From Hyphomonadaceae bacterium (GTDB lineage Bacteria; Pseudomonadota; Alphaproteobacteria; Caulobacterales; Aquidulcibacteraceae), in NCBI GenBank assembly GCA_016791425.1, contig JAEUMQ010000003.1:43994-107993 (forward strand): 64,000 nt of DNA, read 5' to 3'. The stretch's first letter is position 1. Every line of letters starts with the position of its first letter. The notes below the pieces were generated by a model. That model was not told the origin of the DNA and ran no database searches. It saw only the letters and a program-made list of their open reading frames with translations. The position numbers were made by a program, and so were the translations under genes. Of the stretch, positions 20,401-29,286 are shown in pieces.

Positions 20401-20930
20401 TCACGAAGCTGCGGCGCGCGATCGGGCAGATCAATTCGGATGGGCGGGCGCGGCTGCTCGCAGCGTTCGAGATCGTGAACAAGAACTTCGCCAGCCTTTT
20501 CACCGCCCTCTTCGAGGGGGGGGCCGCGGAGCTGCGGCTTACGGAATCCGATGATCCGCTGGCGGCGGGGCTGGAGATCATGGCGCAGCCGCCGGGCAAG
20601 CGGCTCACGACGCTGTCGCTGATGAGCGGCGGGGAGCAGGCGCTGACGGCCACATCGCTGATCTTCGCGGTGTTTCTGGCCAATCCTGCGCCGCTCTGCG
20701 TGCTCGACGAGGTCGATGCGCCGCTCGACGACGCCAATGTGGAGCGCTTCTGCCGGCTGCTCGACGAGATGAAGCGGCTCACCTCCACCCGCTTTCTGGT
20801 GATCACCCACAACCCAGTGACGATGTCGCGCGTGGACCGGCTCTATGGCGTGACGATGCCGGAAAAGGGCTTGTCACAGCTCGTTTCGGTCGATCTCATG
20901 CGTGCGCGGCAGCTCGCCGCAACCGCTTAG
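17493..20930 (+). CDS. smc: Chromosome segregation protein SMC
   Basis: The SMC ATPase that organises and separates the chromosome with its ScpAB partners. From a TTG start at 17493 the protein is 1145 residues. Walker A is GPNGCGKSN at 31-39. Two very Ala/Glu-rich coiled coils follow, about 160-500 and 620-970. The hinge lies at about 506-616 (GKAFPPVLGEINVEPGYERAL...). The C-terminal head has LSLMSGGEQALTATSLIFAVF and Walker B CVLDEVDAPLDDAN. The frame is open far upstream to 17025, but that part overlaps the DsbA gene. LHISELRLSGFKSFV is the normal SMC N-terminus, so the unusual TTG start is well supported. Confidence 0.95.
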   Translation: MHISELRLSGFKSFVDPVRAPIEAGITGVVGPNGCGKSNLLEAVRWAMGATSAKSMRADEMDAVIFAGSSARPAREHAEVTLIVKDALGRAPGEHAKEETLEITRRIRRGLGSTFRINGKEVRAKDVQLLFADASTGANSPALVRQGQVSELIAAKPENRRRILEEAAGVAGLHARRHEADLKLKQAETNLSRLDEILGEIEAQIASLKKQARQAERYRGLAAAIRETEALILHRRWSEARQSLAEMEEGLRAAQRDVAEAATRASEAASAAEEARQALAPLREEEAVATALLRRMEGVRVGHERDLQQAEEKLARAEADRGRTEAEAERLEAFAKDAESARARLKAELDGIATDADDALAALEAKAGELEGARAEAEKTLEALAGEAAARAARARALAESAGAARGRLNRLNDRCAQLKAALAAAAAPGDLTLRIGEAQSKAEGAQKESSAAREALAKAEGALQKAQAADEAAWGPARTAEAALAQIAAEVRALEQLAPAPSGKAFPPVLGEINVEPGYERALAAALGDDLDASRKAEAPLRWSGADAPSIAWPKGVRPLTDFVSAPGELAARLAMIGVSEDGASLQKALPPGARIVSLAGDLWRWDGFVRTSAAPAPAAARLEQRNRLKAAREELKAASERAEKARLAAQEAQAARRQAEDDARAARQKAPMLAQKAAEAARALEKLQAEGALLEERAATLSAQLEQAEAERTEAEAAATSAGAAAAEAPQHNDAALAKARAEVDNARRAAAEARAAATGLARERQARAARRQALGADIAQWSERLTSAQARREALHKERELALAALETAREAPAKARLALEELIEKQTLAEERRMKAAEAVAVGELSAREGETLARDRETAHAAAREKRAGAEARAAGARERIADIEAQAREITGQPAEELAGLAGKAAASALGAGPIGEIERKLERLKSERDSAGPVNLRAEEEMAEAETRRDDLKREQEDVAAGVTKLRRAIGQINSDGRARLLAAFEIVNKNFASLFTALFEGGAAELRLTESDDPLAAGLEIMAQPPGKRLTTLSLMSGGEQALTATSLIFAVFLANPAPLCVLDEVDAPLDDANVERFCRLLDEMKRLTSTRFLVITHNPVTMSRVDRLYGVTMPEKGLSQLVSVDLMRARQLAATA

Positions 20931-20981
20931 GCGCGTCCTAATTTATTGATTTATCCCGAATTTTAGGAACATGGCGTTTGC

Positions 20982-21009
20982 TTGACGGGGGCGCAAGCGC
21001 CCCTTAGTT
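20982..21009 (+). promoter_or_regulatory. Candidate promoter of the atp operon
   Basis: TTGACG at 20982 and TTAGTT at 21004 are separated by 16 nt. The spacer is itself a palindrome (GGGGCGC-AA-GCGCCCC). The region upstream (20939-20970) is unusually AT-rich for this window. It lies 47 bp before atpI and after the smc stop, the only sizeable gap ahead of the F0 genes. The -10 match is weak. Confidence 0.4.
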
Positions 21010-21055
21010 TGCGCCCCGCGCGCGGGGAGATTCTCTCTTCCGCGAGCATCGACCG

Positions 21056-21406
21056 ATGGCTGAAGAAAACATGCCGCCGGAGGCCGACCCTCATCGCTCG
21101 TTGCGACGTCGTCTCGACGCCGCGCGCGGCAAGCGACCGGGCGAAACTCCCTCTCAGAAAGAGGCAAGCGCGGCATCGCTGGCGCTGCGGTTCGGCGGCG
21201 AGTTCGGCGCGGCGATCCTCGTGGGGTCGCTCATCGGATTTGGCGTCGATCACTTTCTCCACACCGATCCGTGGGGCCTGGTGATCGGACTTGGGCTGGG
21301 ATTCGCGGCGGGCGTGACCAACGTCGTGCGCGTCGCAAGCTCCTACAATCGGGCGAACCCGCCGGATCCGCGGGCCAAACCGATTCTGGACGAAGAGGAC
21401 GATTGA
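21056..21406 (+). CDS. atpI: ATP synthase protein I (AtpI/AtpZ)
   Basis: A 116-residue small membrane protein at the head of the F0 operon. After a charged N-terminus it has two membrane helices (about 47-67 and 72-92: GGEFGAAILVGSLIGFGVDH and WGLVIGLGLGFAAGVTNV) with the glycine-rich pattern of AtpI. Family members help assemble the c-ring or import magnesium. It is followed after 4 bp by atpB. Confidence 0.88.
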   Translation: MAEENMPPEADPHRSLRRRLDAARGKRPGETPSQKEASAASLALRFGGEFGAAILVGSLIGFGVDHFLHTDPWGLVIGLGLGFAAGVTNVVRVASSYNRANPPDPRAKPILDEEDD

Positions 21407-21410
21407 GGCC

Positions 21411-22190
21411 TTGGCTAACGACCCGATCCACCAGTTCCACATCGAGAATTGGCTGCCTCTGCAGGTCGGCGGCTACGACGTGTCGTTCACGACGGCGAGC
21501 GCGGCGATGGTCGCGGCGGTCGGGGGCGCGGCGCTCTTCATGACGTGGGCGATGAAGCCGGCGGCGCTGACGCCGGGGCGTGCGCAGGTGGCGGCCGAAA
21601 GCCTCTACGGCTTCATCCGCAACATGGTGCAGGACGCAACCGGAGCTGAGGGCGTCAGGCGCTTCTTCCCGTTCGTCTTCACGCTCTTCATGTTCATCTT
21701 CGCGGCGAACCTGCTCGGCATGTTCCCGTACTTCTTCACGCCGACGAGCCAGATCGTCATCACCGCGACGATGGCGCTCATCGTGTTCGTGTCGGTGATC
21801 GTGCTCGGGTTCGCGAAGAACGGGCTCAAGTTCTTCAAGCTCTTCTTCCCCTCCGGCATTCCGTGGCCGCTCTATTTCGTGGTCACGCCGATCGAGATCC
21901 TGTCGTTCTTCTCGCGGCCGCTGTCGCACTCGGTTCGTCTCTGGGCGAACATCCTCGCAGGCCACCTGGTGCTCAAGGTGTTCGCGGGCTTCGTGCCGCA
22001 GATCCTCGATTTCTCGCATCAAATGACGAACCCCGCACTCGGCGCGCTGGCCATGGTCGGATCGCTTCTGCCGCTCGTCATGACGGTGGCGCTCTTCGCG
22101 CTCGAATTCCTGGTCGCGTTCCTGCAGGCCTACGTGTTCGCCATGCTCACCTGCGTCTATCTCAACGACGCGCTTCATCCGGGCCACTGA
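21411..22190 (+). CDS. atpB: ATP synthase F0 subunit a
   Basis: The 259-residue membrane subunit that forms the proton half-channels against the c-ring. [20 protein letters not shown] contains the essential arginine. [20 protein letters not shown] is another conserved stretch, and five to six membrane helices are visible. The start is a TTG at 21411, with the GAGG of the preceding stop region as ribosome site. [14 protein letters not shown] is a typical alphaproteobacterial N-terminus. Confidence 0.95.
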   Translation: MANDPIHQFHIENWLPLQVGGYDVSFTTASAAMVAAVGGAALFMTWAMKPAALTPGRAQVAAESLYGFIRNMVQDATGAEGVRRFFPFVFTLFMFIFAANLLGMFPYFFTPTSQIVITATMALIVFVSVIVLGFAKNGLKFFKLFFPSGIPWPLYFVVTPIEILSFFSRPLSHSVRLWANILAGHLVLKVFAGFVPQILDFSHQMTNPALGALAMVGSLLPLVMTVALFALEFLVAFLQAYVFAMLTCVYLNDALHPGH

Positions 22191-22225
22191 GCCCACGTCA
22201 AACATCAATCGGAGAAAGACACATC

Positions 22226-22453
22226 ATGGACGCTGAAGCCGCAAAGTTCATTGGCGCAGGTATCGCGTGCATCGGCATGGGCGGCGCCGGCATCGGCGTG
22301 GGCATCATCTTCGGCAACTTCCTGCAGGGCGCGCTGCGCAACCCGGCGGAAGCGCCGCGCCAGTTCGGCAATCTCATCTTCGGCTTCGCGGTGACTGAAG
22401 CGCTCGGCATCTTCTCGCTGCTGATCGCGCTCCTTCTCCTGTTCGCGCTCTAA
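22226..22453 (+). CDS. atpE: ATP synthase F0 subunit c
   Basis: A 75-residue hairpin subunit that forms the rotating c-ring. Helix 1 is Gly-rich ([20 protein letters not shown]), the polar loop is RNPAEAPRQ, and helix 2 carries the proton-binding glutamate at position 58 ([12 protein letters not shown]). The start at 22226 follows GGAGAAAGAC. The length is normal for proteobacterial c subunits of the 75-residue type. Confidence 0.95.
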   Translation: MDAEAAKFIGAGIACIGMGGAGIGVGIIFGNFLQGALRNPAEAPRQFGNLIFGFAVTEALGIFSLLIALLLLFAL

Positions 22454-22462
22454 GAGGGCCCA

Positions 22463-23023
22463 ATGGCTGCAGAAGCAGCAACGGCTGAGCACGCGGTCGG
22501 CGGCCACGGCGCCGAGGCGGCGGGCCATGGCGCGGAAGGCGCCTCGGCCTTCCCGCCGTTCGACGCGACGCTCTTCACGCACCAGCTCTTCTGGTTCGCG
22601 ATCACGTTCGGCGCGCTCTATTGGGTGCTGTCGCGGATGGTGCTGCCGAAGATCGGCGGCGTGATCGAGCGGCGCGAGGCCAAGATCAAGGGCGATCTCG
22701 ACGCGGCCGCGCGCGAGAACGATGCGGCGGAAGCGGCGCGCAAGGCGACCGAGCGGACGCAAGCGGAGTCGCGCGCTTCGGCGCGCACGCTCATCGAGCG
22801 GATGCGCGCGGAAGCGGCCGAGCAGCTTGCGGCGGAGCAGGCGCGCATCGAGCGCGAGCTCAGCGACCAGGCGGCGGCCGCGGAGACGCGGATCGGCGAG
22901 ATGCGCTCGAACGCGTTGGCGCAGGTCGACACCATCGCCAAGGACGTGGCGGAGGACATCGTGACGCGTCTCACCAAGCCAGCGGCCGCGCCGGCTCAAG
23001 CTTCGCAGAAGGTGCGCGCGTGA
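22463..23023 (+). CDS. ATP synthase F0 subunit b'
   Basis: A 186-residue peripheral-stalk subunit. The N-terminal 30 residues are rich in Ala, Gly and His. One membrane helix follows (about 38-60, LFWFAITFGALYWVLSRMVLP) and then a long Ala/Glu/Arg coiled coil. The paired b and b' subunits, encoded separately here, are typical of alphaproteobacteria and photosynthetic bacteria. The gene overlaps the next by 4 bp (GTGA). Confidence 0.92.
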   Translation: MAAEAATAEHAVGGHGAEAAGHGAEGASAFPPFDATLFTHQLFWFAITFGALYWVLSRMVLPKIGGVIERREAKIKGDLDAAARENDAAEAARKATERTQAESRASARTLIERMRAEAAEQLAAEQARIERELSDQAAAAETRIGEMRSNALAQVDTIAKDVAEDIVTRLTKPAAAPAQASQKVRA

Positions 23024-23508
23024 TCACGATCGACGCCACGTTCATCGCGTTCGTCGCGCTGGTGCTCTTCATCGGGCTGATGATCTATCTCAAAGTCCCG
23101 GCGCAGGTCGGCAAGGCGTTGGACGACCAGTCCGCGAAGATCGCGGCGGAGCTCAAGGAAGCCGAGCGTCTGCGCGACGAGGCGCGCGCGCTTCTGTCCA
23201 GCGCCGAGGCGCAGAAAATCGCCGCCGAGCGCGAGGCGACGACGATCATCGCGCACGCCAAGGAGCAGGCGCAGGCGCTCGTGGCGGAAGCGAAGTCCGA
23301 GCATACGGACGCGATGGCCCGGCGGCGCCGGCAGGCCGAAGAGCGCATCGCGCGGGCCGAAGAGCAGGCCGAAGCCGATGTGCGCGCGGCGGCTGCGGAA
23401 AGCGCGGTCGCGGCGGCGGAGCGGATCCTGCGCGAGCGGCTCGATGCGCAGGCGCATGCGCAGATCGTGCAGGACGGCGTGCGCGACCTGCAGCGCAAGC
23501 TGGGTTAA
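23020..23508 (+). CDS. atpF: ATP synthase F0 subunit b
   Basis: The second peripheral-stalk subunit, 162 residues. A GTG start at 23020 overlaps the stop of b'. The short N-terminal membrane helix (TFIAFVALVLFIGLMIYL) and the following KVPAQVGKALDDQSAKIAAEL start the coiled coil that reaches F1. The F1 genes are not in this window, in line with the split F0/F1 operons of alphaproteobacteria. Confidence 0.92.
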   Translation: MITIDATFIAFVALVLFIGLMIYLKVPAQVGKALDDQSAKIAAELKEAERLRDEARALLSSAEAQKIAAEREATTIIAHAKEQAQALVAEAKSEHTDAMARRRRQAEERIARAEEQAEADVRAAAAESAVAAAERILRERLDAQAHAQIVQDGVRDLQRKLG

Positions 23509-23530
23509 TCACCTCAAGCGAGACGCCCTT

Positions 23531-23697
23531 CCCTCCCCGCTTGCGGGGAGGGGCTGAAGCGGGGCGCGAGGCGACGGGTGGGGCTTCTTGCAACGTCGTG
23601 GTTCCACCCCACCCGCCTTCGCGTGGCCGAAGCCACGCTTCGGCGAGGCGAAGGCCCGTCGCGGCTTCGCCGCGACACCCTCCCCTTAAGGGGAGGG
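23531..23697. repeat. Composite palindromic intergenic repeat
   Basis: The 210-bp gap between atpF and the convergent phosphoesterase gene is a chain of hairpins. CCCTCCCCGC-TT-GCGGGGAGGG is at 23531-23552. GGGTGGGG and CCCCACCC face each other at about 23576 and 23606. GCGTGGC-CGAA-GCCACGC is at about 23621, GTCGCGGC-TTC-GCCGCGAC at 23658-23676 and CCCTCCCC-TTAA-GGGGAGGG at 23678-23697. The first and last are near copies, so the unit has inverted ends like a small non-autonomous element. It may also end atp transcription. Confidence 0.75.
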
Positions 23698-23718
23698 AAA
23701 GGCCTCTCCTGCAACGCC

Positions 23719-24474
23719 TCAGGTGCGGATGAATTCGACGGAGACGGCGCCGTCGTCAGCGAGGTCTAGCGTGAGGAAGCCGATCTTCCGCTCGCCGCCG
23801 AAATCGTGGTCGCGCATCGGGAAGGCCGCGGACGGCGCCCAGATGTGGAGCGCGCCATCGCTTTCGCGCGCACGGTATTGGTGCAGATGGCCTGAGGCGA
23901 TGAAGCGCGCGGCAGAGAGCGCGTTGCGGTAGCGCGCGCGCTTCTCCGGATCGATCGTCCAGAGCGGCGCGGGCTCGTCGTCGGGATGCTCGAGCCAGAG
24001 CGGCTTGTGGAGGAACACGCCGATGGGGCGGTCGCGCGCATCGTTCAGCTCGTTGGCGAGCCAGAAATATTGCGCGTCCTCCTCTTCCAGGCCCGTGCCG
24101 ACGAGGAGCGAATTGAAGCCGATGAGGCGCCAGAGGCCGAGGTCATGAACCCAGCGATCGGCGCCGAAGACGCTGCGATAGCGCGCGATCCGCCTGGCAT
24201 CGATCGGCTGATCCATGACGGGGGCGCCGGGCTCCTCGCCGACATCGTGATTGCCGGGAACGCAGCGGAGCGGGGCAGAGAATATTCCGTGCGCTTCGCG
24301 TGCGAAGTGAAGGTCGCGGTCATCGGCGGCGCCGTTGGCGGTGATGTCGCCGGTATTGACGACGAGGTCGGCTGCAACGGCGCTCGCTGCTTTCAGCGTG
24401 GCGAGCGCATCTGCATTGTTGGCGCCGAGATGGGCGCCCAGGTGCGTGTCGCTGACCTGGACGATGCGTCTCAT
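23719..24474 (-). CDS. Calcineurin-like metallophosphoesterase
   Basis: The 251-residue product has all metal-site motifs of the family: VSDTHLGAH, NTGDITANG, VPGNHDVG and ASGHLHQYR. It is probably cytosolic. It fits the small cyclic-nucleotide phosphodiesterase-like (CpdA-type) branch, but the substrate is unknown. I start it at 24474 because that ATG overlaps the gcvPB stop by 4 bp (ATGA). An ATG eight codons upstream is less likely. Being coupled to the glycine cleavage operon, it should respond to the same riboswitch. Confidence 0.87.
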   Translation of the reverse strand: MRRIVQVSDTHLGAHLGANNADALATLKAASAVAADLVVNTGDITANGAADDRDLHFAREAHGIFSAPLRCVPGNHDVGEEPGAPVMDQPIDARRIARYRSVFGADRWVHDLGLWRLIGFNSLLVGTGLEEEDAQYFWLANELNDARDRPIGVFLHKPLWLEHPDDEPAPLWTIDPEKRARYRNALSAARFIASGHLHQYRARESDGALHIWAPSAAFPMRDHDFGGERKIGFLTLDLADDGAVSVEFIRT

Positions 24475-25973
24475 TCCGGGCGTTGCGCCTCCCGCCATCG
24501 CAGGCGCGGATTGCGCGCGGCGCGCGTCTCATCCAGGCGGCGGACGGGCGTGAGCTGGGGCGCGGCCTTGAAGGCGGCAGTGTCGTTGCCTTTCGCGCGC
24601 TCGGCGATGGCGATGAGCGTGTCGGCGAAGCGATCGACCTCGGCCCTGGATTCGGTCTCGGTCGGCTCGATGAGCATGGCGCCGTGCACGACGAGCGGGA
24701 AATAGGTGGTCATTGGATGATAGCCCTCATCCAGCAACATTTTCGCGACATCAATGGTTTCGATCCCGCGCGCTTTCAGCGTTGAATCATCGAGCAGCGC
24801 TTCGTGCATGCACGGGCCGTCGCCGAACGGCGCGTGGTAATGTTCGCGCAGACGGGCGAGCAGGTAATTAGCGTTCAGCACCGCGTCCTCCGCGACTTGC
24901 CTCAAGCCGTCGCTTCCGTGGCTCAGCATGTAGGCAAGCGCGCGGACGAACATGCCCATCTGGCCGTGGAACGCGCAGAGGCGGCCCACCGTTCCAGCTT
25001 CCGTCTCTTCCTGCAGTGCAAGGGCGCCGTCGCGGTCGATGGCGAGGAACGGCGCCGGCGCAAAGGGCGCCAACGCCTCGGAAAACACCACCGGGCCGGC
25101 GCCGGGGCCGCCGCCGCCGTGCGGGGTGGAGAAGGTCTTGTGCAAATTGATGTGCATGGCGTCGACGCCGAGATCGCCGGGCCGGGTCTTGCCGAGGATC
25201 GCGTTGAAGTTGGCGCCGTCGCAATAGAAATAGCCGCCGGCTTCGTGGATGAGATCGGCGATGGCTTTGATGTCGGGCTCGAATAGGCCGCAGGTGTTGG
25301 GATTGGTGATCATCACGCCGGCGACGTCGGCGCCGAGCTTGGAGCGGAAGTCGGAGAGATCGACGCGACCGCGCGAGGTGCCGGCCACCTCCTCGACGTG
25401 GAAGCCGGCGGCGGCGGCGGTGGCGGGATTCGTTCCGTGGGCGGAGGTTGGCGTCAGCACGCGCTTGCGCTGGTCGAGCTCGCCGCGGGCCGCGAGCGCG
25501 GCGCGGATGGCGAGCATGCCGCAGAACTCGCCGTGGGCCCCGGCTTTCGGCGTGAGCGCGGCGGTGTGCATGCCGGTGAGCGTGAGGAGCCAATGGCCGA
25601 CTTGGCGGATCACTTCGAGCGCGCCTTGCGTGGTGGATGTCGGTTGCAGCGGATGCAGATCGGCGAAGCCTTCGAGGCGCGCCATGCGCTCGTTCAAGCG
25701 CGGGTTGTGCTTCATCGTGCACGAGCCGAGCGGGAAGAGCCCGAGATCGATGGCGTAGTTCTTTTGGGAGAGGCGCACATAATGGCGCAGCGTTTCGGGC
25801 TCCGAGAGGCCGGGGAGATTGAGCGGCGCCTTGCGTTCGAGGCCGCCGAGGCGGCTTTCGCCTTTGGGCTTCGGCAAATCGACGCCGGTGCGCGCCGGGC
25901 TTCCCGCGTCGAAAAGAAGCGGCTCGGCTTGCAGCAGACCGCGCGAGCCCGATGTTGTGGTTTCGGTGTTCAT
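24471..25973 (-). CDS. gcvPB: Glycine dehydrogenase (decarboxylating) subunit 2
   Basis: The C-terminal half of P-protein, 500 residues, which with subunit 1 decarboxylates glycine and passes the aminomethyl group to GcvH. The pyridoxal-phosphate lysine is in [30 protein letters not shown] and [15 protein letters not shown] are further P-protein signatures. It overlaps gcvPA by 4 bp and the phosphoesterase by 4 bp. The split P-protein is one of two common bacterial arrangements. Confidence 0.95.
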   Translation of the reverse strand: MNTETTTSGSRGLLQAEPLLFDAGSPARTGVDLPKPKGESRLGGLERKAPLNLPGLSEPETLRHYVRLSQKNYAIDLGLFPLGSCTMKHNPRLNERMARLEGFADLHPLQPTSTTQGALEVIRQVGHWLLTLTGMHTAALTPKAGAHGEFCGMLAIRAALAARGELDQRKRVLTPTSAHGTNPATAAAAGFHVEEVAGTSRGRVDLSDFRSKLGADVAGVMITNPNTCGLFEPDIKAIADLIHEAGGYFYCDGANFNAILGKTRPGDLGVDAMHINLHKTFSTPHGGGGPGAGPVVFSEALAPFAPAPFLAIDRDGALALQEETEAGTVGRLCAFHGQMGMFVRALAYMLSHGSDGLRQVAEDAVLNANYLLARLREHYHAPFGDGPCMHEALLDDSTLKARGIETIDVAKMLLDEGYHPMTTYFPLVVHGAMLIEPTETESRAEVDRFADTLIAIAERAKGNDTAAFKAAPQLTPVRRLDETRAARNPRLRWREAQRPE

Positions 25974-27322
25974 GAAAGGGCTGCTTTCAGGGTGCGCGCG
26001 TAGCGCGCGATGTCTTCGTCGGTGTTGGTTTCGGTGGCGCAGACGAGGAGAATGTTTTCCGCCTTGGCGTCCATCTTCGCGGCGGGCGCCAAGCGGGCGT
26101 AGGGCACGCCGGCGAGGACGCCCTGCCCGGCTAAGGTCTCGACAAGATCGGCGGCGTTGCGCGGCGTGCGGATTGCGAATTCGTTGAAGAAGCGCCGAGT
26201 GAGGATTTCCACGCCCTTCACGGCGCCGAGCGCATCGGCGAGCTTGCAGGCGGTCTCGTGATTGAGCTGCGCGAGCTGCTTCAGGCCCGCGGCGCCGAGC
26301 AGCGTGAGATGGATCGTCACCGCGAGCGCGCAGAGCCCGGAATTGGTGCAGATGTTGGAGGTCGCCTTCTCGCGGCGAATGTGCTGCTCGCGTGTGGAGA
26401 GTGTGAGCACGAAGCCGCGCTTGCCGTCGGCATCGACCGTCTCGCCGGCGAGGCGGCCCGGCATTTGACGGACGAACTTCTCACGGCATGCGAAGAAGCC
26501 GACATAGGGCCCGCCATAGGTGAGCGCGTTGCCAAAGGACTGTCCCTCGCCTGCAACGATGTCGGCGCCCATGGCGCCGGGCGGCTCGATGAGGCCGAAC
26601 GAAACGGCTTCGGTGAAGGCGGCGATGAGCAGCGCACCCTTCGCGTGCGCTGAATCGGCGATGGGCTTCAGATCGGTGACCGCGCCGAACACGTTCGGGG
26701 ATTGCACGATCACTGCCGCGGCATCGTCGAGGTGCTTGGTCACCTCCGCTTCGCCGTCGATCGCCGCCGGTAGCACGACGAGCTCGAGGCCGTGCGGCTC
26801 GCAGAAGGTGCGCGCGGTTTCAAGATAATGCGGATGCAGGCCGCCGGAGAAGACAAGCTTCTTCCGCTTCGTGACGCGCGCGGCCATGAGCGCGGCTTCG
26901 GCGAGCGCGGTGGAGCCGTCGTACATGGAGGCGTTGGCGACCTCCATGTCGAGGAGCATTGCGACTTGCGTTTGGAATTCGAAGAGCGCCTGCAGCCCGC
27001 CCTGCGCGAATTCGGGCTGGTACGGCGTATAGGCGGTGAGGAACTCGCTGCGCTGGATGAGGTGATCGACGCTTGCGGGCACGTGGTGACGATAGGCGCC
27101 GGCGCCAAGGAAGGATGCGTTGCGGCCGGCGGGGGCGTTCTTCTCCGCGAGCGCGCGCATGTGGCGCTCGACCTGCAATTCGCCTTGCGCCAGCGGAAGA
27201 TCGACGAGCTCCGTCAGGCGCGCGGACTTGGGAATGTCGATGAAGAGATCGTCGATGGATTTCGCGCCGATGCGCTTGAGCATCTCGGCGCGGTCATCGT
27301 TCGTGAGCGGCAGATAGCGCAT
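25970..27322 (-). CDS. gcvPA: Glycine dehydrogenase (decarboxylating) subunit 1
   Basis: The N-terminal half of the split P-protein, 450 residues. It opens with [15 protein letters not shown] and shows [35 protein letters not shown] and [15 protein letters not shown], all typical of GcvPA. The subunit contributes to the active site but carries no catalytic lysine. Its start codon overlaps the gcvH stop by one base (TGATG), so translation of the two is tightly linked. Confidence 0.95.
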   Translation of the reverse strand: MRYLPLTNDDRAEMLKRIGAKSIDDLFIDIPKSARLTELVDLPLAQGELQVERHMRALAEKNAPAGRNASFLGAGAYRHHVPASVDHLIQRSEFLTAYTPYQPEFAQGGLQALFEFQTQVAMLLDMEVANASMYDGSTALAEAALMAARVTKRKKLVFSGGLHPHYLETARTFCEPHGLELVVLPAAIDGEAEVTKHLDDAAAVIVQSPNVFGAVTDLKPIADSAHAKGALLIAAFTEAVSFGLIEPPGAMGADIVAGEGQSFGNALTYGGPYVGFFACREKFVRQMPGRLAGETVDADGKRGFVLTLSTREQHIRREKATSNICTNSGLCALAVTIHLTLLGAAGLKQLAQLNHETACKLADALGAVKGVEILTRRFFNEFAIRTPRNAADLVETLAGQGVLAGVPYARLAPAAKMDAKAENILLVCATETNTDEDIARYARTLKAALS

Positions 27323-27690
27323 CAGCCAAGGCCTTGGACGAAGGCGTCGTAAGCGGCCTTGTCCATGAGCGCGTCGAGCGCGGCGGGATCGGCGGGCTTC
27401 AGCTTCACGAACCAGCCGTCGGCCTCCGGGCTCTTGTTGACCAGCTCGGGATCAGCGGCGAGCGCGGCATTCACTTCAACGATCTCGCCGGCGATCGGCG
27501 CGAAGACGTCGGAGGCGGCCTTGGCGCTTTCCACGAGGGCCATCTCGCCGTGCGCAGTCACCTTCTTGCCGATCTCAGGGAGCTCGACATAGACGACGTC
27601 GCCCAGCTGCTCGACGGCGTAAGCGCTGATGCCGATGGTCACCACACCGCCTTCAAGGCGGGCCCATTCATGATCTTCGGTGTAGCGCAT
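27322..27690 (-). CDS. gcvH: Glycine cleavage system H protein
   Basis: The 122-residue lipoyl carrier of the glycine cleavage system. The lipoylated lysine is K57 in [19 protein letters not shown]. The N-terminus ([14 protein letters not shown]) and [11 protein letters not shown] are typical. It lies 3 bp after gcvT and one base overlaps gcvPA. Confidence 0.96.
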   Translation of the reverse strand: MRYTEDHEWARLEGGVVTIGISAYAVEQLGDVVYVELPEIGKKVTAHGEMALVESAKAASDVFAPIAGEIVEVNAALAADPELVNKSPEADGWFVKLKPADPAALDALMDKAAYDAFVQGLG

Positions 27691-27693
27691 GGA

Positions 27694-28845
27694 TCACCTC
27701 ACATATCGGTGCGGAACGAAAGGAAGAGCGACGATGTCGGCGGGACGCGCCTGGCCGCGGACGAGCAGTTCGACGGGCGTACCGGGGGTCGCGAATTGGG
27801 CTTCGACGTAGCCCATCGAGATCGGCGCATTGAGCGTAGGGGAAAAACCGCCGCTGGTGACGATGCCGATCTTGCGGCCGTCCTTCATGATCTCGACGTT
27901 TTCGCGCGCGGGGGCGCGTTCGCGGGGACGGATGGCGACGCGTTTGCGCGTTGGGCCGTTCTTCCATTCGGAGAGGATGCGTTGTGCGCCGGGGAAGTCG
28001 GCGGCGTCGCGGCGGCGTTTCTGGATCGTCCAGGCGAGGTCGGCCTCGATCGGCGAGATCGTCGGATCAAGATCGTGGCCGTAGAGGCATAGGCCGGCTT
28101 CGAGGCGCAGGGAATCGCGTGCGCCAAGACCGATCGGCTTCACGCGCGCATCGGCGAGCAGCGCTTCGACAAGGGCGGGCGCATGCTCGGCGCGGACGAG
28201 AATCTCGTAGCCGTCCTCGCCAGTATAGCCGGAGCGCGTGATGGTGAGGCGGCCGAACGCCTCGTAGCGCGCGACGCGCATGAATTTCATGTCGGCGAGC
28301 TTGGCGTCGATGACGGCGGCGGCGACGGCGGCGGCGTCTGGTCCCTGCAACGCCAGAAGGACGCGATCATCTGCGCGCACGAGATTGGCTTCGCCGCCGA
28401 CGGCCTTGTTGATGAGCGCCCAATCGTCGAGCTTTCCGCCGGCATTGACGACGATGTAGAGATCGCCGGCCGCGCCGGGCTCTGCAGGACGCGCGATCAT
28501 CAGATCGTCGAGCACGCCGCCTTCGGGATTGAGCAAGGTGGTGTAGCGGACTTGCCCCGCCTTCAGGCCCTGAATGTCGGCGGGGACCAGGCGCTCGATC
28601 AGCGATGCGATCTTCTGGTGGGCCGCGTCGCCCACCAGGGCGTGGCCCTTCGGCAGCGCGAAGAAGCACGGGCCCATGTGAGAGACGTCGAAGAGACCGG
28701 CGTGCGTCCTCGTCCAATTGTGCTCGGCGATGACGCCCTCGAACTGGACCGGCATGTCGTAGCCGGCGAAGGGCGCGAAACGCGCGCCGCGACCGCGCCA
28801 GAGCGCGTCGAGTGGAAGGCTTTGGAGAGTATCATTGCCGCTCAT
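27694..28845 (-). CDS. gcvT: Aminomethyltransferase (T protein)
   Basis: The tetrahydrofolate-dependent step of glycine cleavage, releasing ammonia and making methylene-THF. The 383-residue product starts MSGNDTLQSLPL at 28845. The longer frame to 28896 would run into the riboswitch region. LFDVSHMGPCFF, SGYTGEDGYEI and DSLRLEAGLCLYGHDLDP are family signatures. It is the first gene of the operon and is preceded by a tandem glycine riboswitch. Confidence 0.95.
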   Translation of the reverse strand: MSGNDTLQSLPLDALWRGRGARFAPFAGYDMPVQFEGVIAEHNWTRTHAGLFDVSHMGPCFFALPKGHALVGDAAHQKIASLIERLVPADIQGLKAGQVRYTTLLNPEGGVLDDLMIARPAEPGAAGDLYIVVNAGGKLDDWALINKAVGGEANLVRADDRVLLALQGPDAAAVAAAVIDAKLADMKFMRVARYEAFGRLTITRSGYTGEDGYEILVRAEHAPALVEALLADARVKPIGLGARDSLRLEAGLCLYGHDLDPTISPIEADLAWTIQKRRRDAADFPGAQRILSEWKNGPTRKRVAIRPRERAPARENVEIMKDGRKIGIVTSGGFSPTLNAPISMGYVEAQFATPGTPVELLVRGQARPADIVALPFVPHRYVR

Positions 28846-28902
28846 GCGCTCACCGGACTCCAGGGCAGTCCCGAAACACATGCGCAAGATGCGCATGCTG
28901 GG

Positions 28903-29125
28903 CCGCCCCCGCTGTCCTGTGGCCTGAGAGATTTCGTCCTGCCGGACTTACTCCGTCGGCGGCGTGAGCTTCCCTGCATCGGGGCCCTGGATCGCTTCGC
29001 TACGCTCAGCGTCCGGGGTGCTTACGCACTTTCCAGCGTCGCCATCCCCCCGCGGTCCTTTGCCCTGAGCGTTTCCGGGGCGGTTGCGCCTTCGGGGCTG
29101 TCTAAAGACAGGCTCTCCCGCGGGG
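28903..29125 (-). promoter_or_regulatory. Tandem glycine riboswitch ahead of gcvT
   Basis: On the minus strand, aptamer 1 (29125-29047) shows GCGGGAGAGC, CCGAAGGCGCAA, GGAAACGCTCAGG and GCAAAGGACCGCGGGG closing its P1 stem. Aptamer 2 (28977-28903) shows CGACGGAGTAAGTCC, CGAAATCTCTCAGG and CCACAGGACAGCGG. These are the conserved cores of the glycine class. The normal role is to turn on glycine cleavage when glycine is high. Between aptamer and gcvT a hairpin CATGCGC-ATCTT-GCGCATG (about 28879-28897) may belong to the expression platform. Nothing looks like an intrinsic terminator, so control may be at translation. The linker between aptamers is about 69 nt and carries an extra palindrome. Confidence 0.88.
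28978..29046. repeat. REP-like insert in the riboswitch linker
   Basis: The DNA separating the two glycine aptamers contains an imperfect inverted repeat. CCCTGGA at 28985-28991 faces TCCGGGG at 29012-29018, around a core with repeated CGCT/AGCG words. It belongs to neither aptamer. Its composition resembles the other intergenic palindromes of this window, so I read it as an inserted repeat. Confidence 0.45.
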
Positions 29126-29286
29126 ATTACGGCTTTGCCGCGCGGCGGCGATTCGCATCGGCGCCGCGCGTCGGCAGGGAGAATGCCCGGCCGGCCCTCC
29201 AAGTCAATAAAGGCGGCGTGGAACCGGCGCACACGGCGCTCGTTTAGGCGCCAAATGGACCCCATCGGGGAGTTCGGGAGGCTGAG

